Below, piece by piece: positions 1 through 5,325 of a stretch of DNA of 5,325 bases. The position numbers and the translations under genes were made by a program. The first letter of the stretch is position 1; each line of letters starts with the position of its first letter. The notes under the pieces are model-generated. The model was not told where the DNA came from. It did not search any database and saw only the letters and a list, made by a program, of their open reading frames with translations. Source of the stretch: Alphaproteobacteria bacterium (GTDB taxonomy: Bacteria > Pseudomonadota > Alphaproteobacteria > CAISOG01); assembly GCA_018883285.1 (NCBI GenBank), contig VEQJ01000101.1, positions 1 to 5,325 of the forward strand, in the 5' to 3' direction.

Positions 1-38
1 GTACAGTGCAACAGTGAATGGTTCACCAGGCATGCAAA

Positions 39-43
39 AAGGA
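39..43 (+). promoter_or_regulatory. Ribosome binding site of rpoN
   Basis: AAGGA lies 7 bases before the ATG at 51, a good Shine-Dalgarno match at good spacing. It falls inside the longer reading frame that opens at 18, so it argues for starting rpoN at 51. This is sequence evidence only. Confidence 0.6.
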
Positions 44-50
44 TACCAAA

Positions 51-1559
51 ATGGCTTTTTCCCCGAATTACGGCACGTCCCAATCCGGCGCGGCATCGGC
101 ACCCCCCCGCGGCGCGGTCATGGGGTCGGGCGGCTTTGGCATGAACCAAGTCCAAAAACAAAGTCAACAGCTGGTCTTAACCCCCCAGCTGCAACAGGCC
201 ATCAAAATTTTGCAATACAGCAATGCGGAGTTGGAAATTTTTGTCGGCGATGAGCTGAATCGCAACCCGCTGTTGGAACGGCCACAGGAATCGACGGCCA
301 CGGCAACGGTCAGCGATGCGGATCAGCCGTTTCAACCCTCAAGCAGCGCTGGCCAACAGGCGCTGGGCGATGGATCGATGTGGCAACGCGCCAACCGCAA
401 ATCGGCTTTTAGCGATTCGGATGACGACTGGCTGAGTCAATTAAGCCAACCAAAGCTTAGCCTGCGCGATCATTTGTCGGATCAGATTCAAGAGATTATC
501 GTGCATCCGCACCAATGCGTTATCGCCATGCATCTGTTGGACATGGTGGACGATGCGGGCTATATCCACGGCAGCCTGGCGGAGATTGCCGGCACCCTGG
601 GCGTGGATAACGACGCGGTGGAGCAGGTGTTGCACCTGTTGCAGGAATGTGAGCCGGCGGGCGTGTTTGCCCGCGATCTGGCCGAATGTTTATCGCTGCA
701 ACTGCAGGCGAAGGAGGAGTTGACCGCCCCCTATGCCACCATGTTGCGGCATTTGGATCTGGTGGCGGAGGGAAAGTTGCAACCGCTGGCCAAACTGTGC
801 GCTGTTTCCCCGGAACAAATGAAGCAGATGGTGCAACGGTTGCGGCGGCTGAACCCCAAGCCAGGCTTGGCCTTTGGCGGCGATCCAGGGCTAAGCTTTG
901 GGCCCGATGTGGTCATCCGCGCCGTGACCAATGGCCAGGCGGGCAACCAATTTTCGGTGGAGCTGAACCCCGATACGCTGCCCAACGTGCTGGTTAATAT
1001 CAATTATTATCAGCAGGTTAAGGATCGTGCCCGCAATAAGGAGGATATGCGCTATCTTGAGGAGTGCTTGCAATCGGCCAACTGGCTGACAAAGGCAATG
1101 CACCAGCGCGCCATCACCATCATGAAGGTGGTGTCAGAAATCGTGCGGCAGCAGGAGGCGTTTTTGCAACATGGGCTGGCCTATCTGAAACCCATGACCT
1201 TAAAGGATGTTGCCCAGGCGATTGACGTGCATGAAAGCACGGTTAGTCGGGTGACGGCCAACAAAACCGCCGTGACCCCGCGCGGGATTATGAGCCTGAA
1301 GCTGTTTTTCAGCTCCAAATTGGGTGGGGAAGAAGCGGGCGGGTGGATTCACTCCGCGGGCGCGATTAAGGATCAAATCCGCAAATTGGTGGCGGCGGAG
1401 GGGCAAACGGGCAAGATTCTGTCCGATGATACCCTGGCGGCTGAGCTGGCCAAAACGGGGGTCACCATTGCCCGCCGCACGGTGGCCAAATACCGCGAGG
1501 CTTTGGGGATTCCCGATTCCGCCCTGCGTAAACGCGCCAAGAAGCAGGTTGGTGGTTAG
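51..1559 (+). CDS. rpoN: RNA polymerase sigma-54 factor RpoN
   Basis: Alternative sigma factor that directs core RNA polymerase to -24/-12 promoters and needs AAA+ enhancer-binding activators to open them. The 502-residue product has the full RpoN order. Region I (about residues 32-80) is Gln-rich with LTPQLQQAIKILQYSN and NRNPLLE. A short variable acidic region II follows (SDSDDDW near 121-127), then the core-binding domain. A helix-turn-helix lies at about 382-405 (LKDVAQAIDVHESTVSRV), and the RpoN box ARRTVAKYRE that reads the -24 element is at 474-483. Length is normal for the family. The ATG at 51 is chosen because AAGGA at 39-43 sits 7 bases before it; the in-frame ATG at 18 has no such site. 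About 30 Gly/Ser/Ala/Pro-rich residues precede region I, longer than the usual lead; starts at 120 or 141 are possible. The usual proteobacterial downstream neighbours hpf and ptsN are absent; the next gene is convergent. Confidence 0.96.
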   Translation: MAFSPNYGTSQSGAASAPPRGAVMGSGGFGMNQVQKQSQQLVLTPQLQQAIKILQYSNAELEIFVGDELNRNPLLERPQESTATATVSDADQPFQPSSSAGQQALGDGSMWQRANRKSAFSDSDDDWLSQLSQPKLSLRDHLSDQIQEIIVHPHQCVIAMHLLDMVDDAGYIHGSLAEIAGTLGVDNDAVEQVLHLLQECEPAGVFARDLAECLSLQLQAKEELTAPYATMLRHLDLVAEGKLQPLAKLCAVSPEQMKQMVQRLRRLNPKPGLAFGGDPGLSFGPDVVIRAVTNGQAGNQFSVELNPDTLPNVLVNINYYQQVKDRARNKEDMRYLEECLQSANWLTKAMHQRAITIMKVVSEIVRQQEAFLQHGLAYLKPMTLKDVAQAIDVHESTVSRVTANKTAVTPRGIMSLKLFFSSKLGGEEAGGWIHSAGAIKDQIRKLVAAEGQTGKILSDDTLAAELAKTGVTIARRTVAKYREALGIPDSALRKRAKKQVGG

Positions 1560-1560
1560 G

Positions 1561-1578
1561 AAGCATTGCGGGCTTTTT
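1561..1578 (+). terminator. rpoN: Weak candidate rpoN terminator
   Basis: Two bases after the rpoN stop, AAGC (1561-1564) can pair with GCTT (1572-1575) around a 7-base loop, and the T run at 1574-1578 follows. The stem is only 4 bp with possible G-U extension, so this is marginal. The rest of the 96-base gap between the convergent rpoN and mlaF ends shows no stronger hairpin on either strand. Confidence 0.2.
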
Positions 1579-1621
1579 AAGAGGGGCAAGGGCTTTATGG
1601 AAAAGATTTGGGGTTGGTATA

Positions 1622-1637
1622 GATACAGTGATACAGT
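1622..1637. repeat. Tandem 8-bp repeat GATACAGT x2
   Basis: GATACAGT occurs twice head to tail in the gap between the convergent rpoN and mlaF genes. Two copies of an 8-mer in non-coding sequence may be chance or slippage; no role is apparent. Confidence 0.5.
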
Positions 1638-1655
1638 TGCAGTTTCTTTACGCTC

Positions 1656-2495
1656 CTACTTACCCCCAAAGCCAAGGACGGGGATGGGGCCATCCAGTTT
1701 GCCGTGGATGAATTGGTCGATATAGGGGTTGGCGACCTCATCAATATGATCGGCCTTCCCGCGCCACATGATTTTGCCGCCGAACAGCAACGCCACCTCA
1801 TCAGCAATTCGCCGCATGCTGTTGATATCATGGGTGATGGTGATGGCGGTAGCGTTCAGCTGACGCACGGTTTTCACAATCAGATCGTTGATGCCGTTGG
1901 CGGTAATTGGATCCAATCCCGTGGTGGGCTCATCGAAAAAAATCACATCAGGCTTGCTGGCAATTGCCCGCGCCAGGGCGGCTCGCCGTTGCATCCCGCC
2001 CGACAATTCCGATGGCGCCAGGTCGGCAACATTGGCGGCCAAACCCACCTCTGTTAACAAATGGATGGCGTATTCTTTTGCCTCTGCCCGCCGCATGGTT
2101 CGTTCCTGCAACTGGCGAAAGCTGACATTTTGCCACACCAACAGGCTGTCAAACAGGGCGGATCCCTGAAACAACACGCCGGTTTTTTGCAGGAAATTGG
2201 TGTGGGCGGCGGCCGAACGGTTCAGCACGCTGACCCCATTGACCAACACATCGCCAGCATCGGGTTCCATAATTCCCAAAATGCATTTAATCAACACCGA
2301 TTTGCCCGAACCAGAGCTGCCCAACACCACCAGCGATTGACCCGCCGGCACCGCCAGATCCACGCCATCCAACACCACCTTGTCACCAAAGCTTTTGCAC
2401 AGCCCCGTCACCGCAATTTTTGCATCCATGGCGTTGTCAGGCGCGCCATTGGCGGTGGGGGTGTTGGAATTGGCGGCGGATGGATTGTTGGGCAT
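1656..2495 (-). CDS. mlaF: MlaF-like ABC transporter ATP-binding protein
   Basis: Cytoplasmic ATPase of an MlaFEDB-type transporter, which moves phospholipid between inner and outer membranes to keep outer-membrane asymmetry. In the 279-residue form, Walker A GSSGSGKS is at 59-66 and the Q-loop Gln at 110, within LFQGSALFDSL, a segment typical of MlaF. The signature LSGGM is at 164-168, Walker B VIFFDE at 184-189, the D-loop GLDP at 193-196 and the switch His at 222 (THD). The tail QFIHGKLDGPIP resembles the MlaF C-terminal extension (QFLDGIADGPVP in E. coli), which supports MlaF over other ABC ATPases. No permease (mlaE) or MCE protein (mlaD) gene flanks it here, unlike the usual cluster. 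The start is uncertain: no clear Shine-Dalgarno precedes ATG 2549, 2495 or 2429. I chose 2495 because third codon positions are GC-rich after it (16 of 21) but not before it (7 of 17). About 22 Asn/Ala/Pro/Thr-rich residues then precede the ABC core. Confidence 0.88.
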   Translation of the reverse strand: MPNNPSAANSNTPTANGAPDNAMDAKIAVTGLCKSFGDKVVLDGVDLAVPAGQSLVVLGSSGSGKSVLIKCILGIMEPDAGDVLVNGVSVLNRSAAAHTNFLQKTGVLFQGSALFDSLLVWQNVSFRQLQERTMRRAEAKEYAIHLLTEVGLAANVADLAPSELSGGMQRRAALARAIASKPDVIFFDEPTTGLDPITANGINDLIVKTVRQLNATAITITHDINSMRRIADEVALLFGGKIMWRGKADHIDEVANPYIDQFIHGKLDGPIPVLGFGGK

Positions 2496-2594
2496 AGGGT
2501 CAAGGGCGCCTGTAAGAATGGGAACACAACGCCCGCATGGGGCATCCATCAAAACTTTAGGGCAGGTGCTTTGGCAATTGCAATAGCGATGGGG

Positions 2595-2613
2595 GCGATA
2601 GCGTCGCTATCGC
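2595..2613. repeat. Perfect 19-bp palindrome at the phosphoesterase stop
   Basis: GCGATAGC (2595-2602) and GCTATCGC (2606-2613) are exact inverted copies around the 3-base loop GTC. The palindrome contains the TAG stop (2607-2609, minus strand) of the metallophosphoesterase and lies in the spacer before mlaF. In RNA it would form an 8-bp hairpin, but no U run follows on either strand, so it does not look like an intrinsic terminator. It could be a REP-like element or an mRNA processing or stability hairpin. Confidence 0.8.
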
Positions 2614-3437
2614 TGATGTTGTAGTGCTTCAACGCTATGGTGCGAATTGCCATAGCGTTGTTTTAAGGTGTCCATCGTTATGGTGTGATACGCACCATCG
2701 TTATCAATCAACACCAATCCCCGCCAGGGTGGTCTAGATGCCCAACGTGGGGGAGCCCATTCTGTAAAAACCCCAGGGCAAACTCTATCATAGCCTACAT
2801 GTAATTGGTGAGTATGACCATGAACTATAATGCCCGATTGGTCAAAATTCGCTGTATTTCTGTGAGAAAATTGAAAGCCACCCCACTTATGAACTTTTCC
2901 ATAATCCACGTAATTTATGCCAGCTTGTTGATAACCAAGGGCTTCAATAGTCCAGGAAGGTTGATTGAAATACTGGCCAGCTTCTACCAGACTATGATCG
3001 TGATTTCCTCCAGTCATAAAGGCATTTAGGCGATTGCGGCCAATCACACTTTTAAGTCGCCGTATTCTTCCTTGAACTTTTGTGATTTCAGCCTCAACCA
3101 AGTCTTGAAGGCTGGCATTGCCCTGTTGGTTAATAATTTTAGCTACAACTAACCTGTCTTCGGTTTTTATTTTAAAGGCATTGTCAAATCTTTGGTTAAA
3201 TTCTTCCAAATAATACATATCAGCAACATCACCAAGAAATGCTACTGTTGCTGGTTTTGCTTCGTCAATAAATCTTGATAGCCAGACAATACACTTGGAA
3301 TTGTCAAAGGGGTTGATATGCATATCCCCAACCAATAGGAAGGCAAATTTCCCTTCTAGCTTTCTGGGAAGTTTGGCGTGCGCATCCTCTGCGAATAAGC
3401 GATGGACAACGGGTTCAGCTTTGCGGAATTGTCCCAT
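2607..3437 (-). CDS. Calcineurin-like metallophosphoesterase, phage-type
   Basis: Probable two-metal-dependent phosphoesterase; the substrate is unknown. The 276 residues carry the metal-binding motifs in order: GDMH (37-40), GDVAD (69-73), GGNHDH (143-148), His192 in FSH, and GHTH (207-210). Between motifs II and III lies a charged, probably helical insert (about 75-138). The tail, with WAPPRWASRPPWRGLVLI, resembles the end of phage-encoded metallophosphatases; this is recalled family resemblance, not a search. There is no signal peptide or membrane segment, so it should be cytosolic. The ATG at 3437 is 19 bases after the typA stop on the same strand and is preceded by GGGAG and AGGGG, so co-transcription with typA is likely. 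The gene body is AT-rich (3181-3240 has 17 G+C of 60) unlike both neighbours, a sign of transfer. The final residues are encoded by palindromic repeats and may be a secondary extension. Confidence 0.85.
   Translation of the reverse strand: MGQFRKAEPVVHRLFAEDAHAKLPRKLEGKFAFLLVGDMHINPFDNSKCIVWLSRFIDEAKPATVAFLGDVADMYYLEEFNQRFDNAFKIKTEDRLVVAKIINQQGNASLQDLVEAEITKVQGRIRRLKSVIGRNRLNAFMTGGNHDHSLVEAGQYFNQPSWTIEALGYQQAGINYVDYGKVHKWGGFQFSHRNTANFDQSGIIVHGHTHQLHVGYDRVCPGVFTEWAPPRWASRPPWRGLVLIDNDGAYHTITMDTLKQRYGNSHHSVEALQHQR
2630..2660. repeat. Inverted repeat, 11-bp arms, inside phosphoesterase 3' end
   Basis: CAACGCTATGG (2630-2640) and CCATAGCGTTG (2650-2660) are perfect inverted copies with a 9-base loop. 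They encode part of the last residues of the metallophosphoesterase (from about QRYGNSHHSVE). The right arm and loop (2641-2660) also match 2572-2591 at 16 of 20 positions in direct orientation, so the two sites look related. Confidence 0.8.
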
Positions 3438-3440
3438 TGT

Positions 3441-3453
3441 CCCCTATTCTCCC
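3441..3453 (-). promoter_or_regulatory. Ribosome binding region of the metallophosphoesterase
   Basis: In the 19-base typA-phosphoesterase gap, read on the minus strand, GGGAG ends 11 bases and AGGGG 3 bases before the ATG at 3437. Neither spacing is ideal, but this purine-rich stretch right after the typA stop would allow ribosomes finishing typA to re-initiate. Confidence 0.4.
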
Positions 3454-3456
3454 ACC

Positions 3457-5292
3457 CTAAGCAGCGTCGGCCGAGCGGCTGAGTTTTTTGCGGGCGTTGG
3501 TATCTAGCCCTTTTTTGCGCAGTCGGATCGACAGCGGCGTCACCTCAACCAATTCGTCGTCATTGATATAGGTCAGGGCGTATTCCAACGTAATCGGACG
3601 CGGCGTGGTCAGCGTTACCGCCTCATCCTTACCCGATGCGCGCATGTTGGTCAGCTTTTTGCCCTTAATCGGATTGACCTCCAGGTCATTTTCGCGGCTG
3701 TGTTCGCCAATAATGCTGCCGTCATAGATTTTGTCGCCAGGGGATACAAACATCACGCCGCGATCCTCCAGGTTCCACAGGGCAAAGGCCACCGCCTCAC
3801 CCGCTTCCATGCTGACCAGCGCGCCATTGCGGCGTGAGCTGGGGGTGGATTTGACCGGGCCGTAATGTTTGAACTGGCGGTTCATGATGGCGGTGCCACG
3901 GGTGTCCATCAACAGCTCGCTGCGGTAACCGATCATCGAACGGGCGGGCGCCTCAAAAATCAGGCGTTGCTTGCCGTGGTGATCGTTGTTCATCTCAATT
4001 AGCTCGGCGCGTCGTAGCCCCATTTTCTCCATCACCACGCCGGCAAAGGCTTCATCCACATCGATGATGACCTCCTCATAGGGTTCCTGGCGTTCACCCT
4101 CTATTTGCCGCATGATAACCTGCGGGCGGGATACCGACAGCTCAAAGCCCTCACGCCGCATGGTTTCGATCAGCACCGCGAGTTGCAACTCACCGCGCCC
4201 CTTGACCACAAAGGTTTCGCCGCGGTCGCCCGCTTCAATTTGCAAGCCCACATTCACTTCGGCTTCAGCGGCCAGACGGCTGCCGATTTCGCGGCTGGTT
4301 AGCTTTTTGCCCTCTTGGCCAGCCAGCGGAGAATCGTTAACGCTAAAAGTCATGGCCAGGGTGGGTGGGTCAATCGCCGGGGCGGGCAGGGCGTTGGCCA
4401 CCACCTCATCACACACCGTGTGGCTAACAAAAACTTGGGACAGGCCAGCCAGGGCGACGATATCGCCGGCAAAGGCCTCCTCCACCGGGCTGCGGGTCAT
4501 GCCCCGGAAAGCCAGGATTTTGGTGACGCGGCCGCGCTCCAACTCCTTACCATCACGATCCAACAGCTTAACCTGTTGATTCACCTTAACCCGCCCGCTG
4601 TGAATACGACCCGTGACCAGGCGGCCAACATAGTCGTCCCGCTCCATCATGCTGGCCAACAGCGCAAAGGGCGCATCCAGCTGCACAGGGGGTGCCGGCA
4701 CATGGGTCAGAATCAGATCCAGCAGCACGTTGCAATTTTCGGTTTTGACCGCGGGATCGGTGCTGACCCACCCCTCACGCCCGACGGCGTACATAATCGG
4801 AAAGTCCAGTTGCTGTGGCGTGGCGCCAAGGGCATCGAACAGGTCAAAGACCTCATTCACCACCTCATCAATCCGCGCATCCTTACGATCAATCTTGTTG
4901 ATGACCAGAATTGGGCGCAACCCCAGCTTAAGCGCCTTACCCAGCACGAATTTGGTTTGCGGCATGGGCCCCTCTGACGCATCGACCAACAGGATGGCGC
5001 CATCCACCATGCCCAACACCCGTTCTACCTCACCGCCAAAGTCGGCGTGGCCAGGTGTATCCAGAATGTTGATCAGATTTTCGCCATAGGGCACCGCGGT
5101 GTTTTTGGCCAAAATGGTAATGCCGCGTTCCCGCTCCAACGCATTGGAATCCATGGCGCGGTCGACCAGCTGGCTGGCATCGCGCATGTTGCCATATTGC
5201 TTAAGCAACGCATCAACCAGGGTGGTTTTGCCGTGGTCAACGTGGGCAATAATGGCGATGTTACGGATATGGTCGGGGGTATAAGTGCTCAT
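3457..5292 (-). CDS. typA: Ribosome-associated translational GTPase TypA/BipA
   Basis: GTPase of the elongation-factor family that binds the ribosome at the EF-G site and is linked to 50S assembly and to cold and stress growth. The 611 residues (E. coli 607) hold G1 AHVDHGKTTL (16-25), G2 RGIT (56-59), G3 DTPGH (78-82, with His82 the catalytic equivalent) and G4 NKID (132-135). The G5 position reads YAVGREGW (168-175), where the usual Ser-Ala pair of G5 is Ala-Val. The EF-G-like beta-barrel, domain III, domain V and the BipA-specific C-terminal domain follow, with GRGELQLAVLIETMRREGFE, GKKLTNMRASGKDEA and DDELVEVTPLSIRLRK all clear. The ATG at 5292 gives the normal short lead before RNIAIIAHVDHGK; no Shine-Dalgarno is visible before it. 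Only 33 bases of upstream sequence are in view, so its promoter cannot be judged. It is the first of three same-strand genes. Confidence 0.97.
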   Translation of the reverse strand: MSTYTPDHIRNIAIIAHVDHGKTTLVDALLKQYGNMRDASQLVDRAMDSNALERERGITILAKNTAVPYGENLINILDTPGHADFGGEVERVLGMVDGAILLVDASEGPMPQTKFVLGKALKLGLRPILVINKIDRKDARIDEVVNEVFDLFDALGATPQQLDFPIMYAVGREGWVSTDPAVKTENCNVLLDLILTHVPAPPVQLDAPFALLASMMERDDYVGRLVTGRIHSGRVKVNQQVKLLDRDGKELERGRVTKILAFRGMTRSPVEEAFAGDIVALAGLSQVFVSHTVCDEVVANALPAPAIDPPTLAMTFSVNDSPLAGQEGKKLTSREIGSRLAAEAEVNVGLQIEAGDRGETFVVKGRGELQLAVLIETMRREGFELSVSRPQVIMRQIEGERQEPYEEVIIDVDEAFAGVVMEKMGLRRAELIEMNNDHHGKQRLIFEAPARSMIGYRSELLMDTRGTAIMNRQFKHYGPVKSTPSSRRNGALVSMEAGEAVAFALWNLEDRGVMFVSPGDKIYDGSIIGEHSRENDLEVNPIKGKKLTNMRASGKDEAVTLTTPRPITLEYALTYINDDELVEVTPLSIRLRKKGLDTNARKKLSRSADAA

Positions 5293-5325
5293 GGCTTTTG
5301 AATCTGCGGTCGGTTGGCTTTGGGT

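Noticed and set aside
18..50. Upstream in-frame ATG at 18 as the rpoN start
   Set aside because: No Shine-Dalgarno precedes it, it adds residues unlike RpoN, and a good AAGGA site lies directly before the ATG at 51.
1560..1655. RNA gene in the rpoN-mlaF gap
   Set aside because: No tRNA cloverleaf or other recognisable RNA fold; only weak hairpins and a short tandem repeat.
2496..2552. Longer mlaF start at ATG 2549 or TTG 2552
   Set aside because: The added codons have GC-poor third positions (7 of 17) unlike the rest of the gene and no clear ribosome binding site; it cannot be fully excluded.
2556..2581. Possible sigma-54 (-24/-12) promoter-like GG...GC spacing near TTGGCAATTGC
   Set aside because: The full TGGCAC-N5-TTGC pattern is not met and the orientation would read into the 3' end of the phosphoesterase.
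2595..2613. Palindrome as an intrinsic terminator of the phosphoesterase
   Set aside because: No U run follows the hairpin on either strand.
2061..2624. Plus-strand 187-codon open frame antisense to mlaF
   Set aside because: His/Gln/Ala-rich composition with no recognisable domain, lying opposite a well-supported ABC ATPase; a shadow frame.
4315..4977. Plus-strand 220-codon open frame antisense to typA
   Set aside because: It mirrors the highly conserved typA coding strand and has no recognisable domain.

Overview
The window reads as a chromosomal segment from a Gram-negative bacterium, most likely an alphaproteobacterium of moderate-to-high GC. This rests on the protein sequences: an RpoN with a region I of the LTPQLQQAIK type and an ARRTVAKYRE RpoN box, an MlaF-type lipid-transport ATPase, and a TypA/BipA with the DTRGTAIMNR core seen in proteobacterial members. 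The genus cannot be fixed from sequence alone. All 5325 bases are accounted for by four genes and short gaps; no stretch over 300 bases lacks a gene.

Layout: rpoN (sigma-54) lies on the plus strand at 51-1559. It is followed by a 96-base convergent gap and then three genes on the minus strand. In transcription order these are typA/bipA (5292-3457), a calcineurin-like metallophosphoesterase (3437-2607, 19 bases after typA) and an mlaF-like ABC ATPase (2495-1656). The three minus-strand genes could form one transcript.

The core genes are housekeeping or envelope functions: alternative sigma factor, ribosome-associated GTPase and outer-membrane lipid-asymmetry ATPase. The metallophosphoesterase stands apart. 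Its body is strikingly AT-rich (hand-counted 60-base blocks of 28-37% GC, against 65-68% in blocks of rpoN and typA). It has the look of phage-type metallophosphatases, and its 3' end runs into a nest of short palindromes. It is best read as a horizontally acquired gene placed between typA and mlaF.

No CRISPR array, RNA gene, insertion sequence or clearly novel multi-gene system was found. The points most worth following are the foreign phosphoesterase, the ATAGCG/CGCTAT palindrome cluster at its end, and the separation of mlaF from the mlaE/mlaD partners it normally sits beside.
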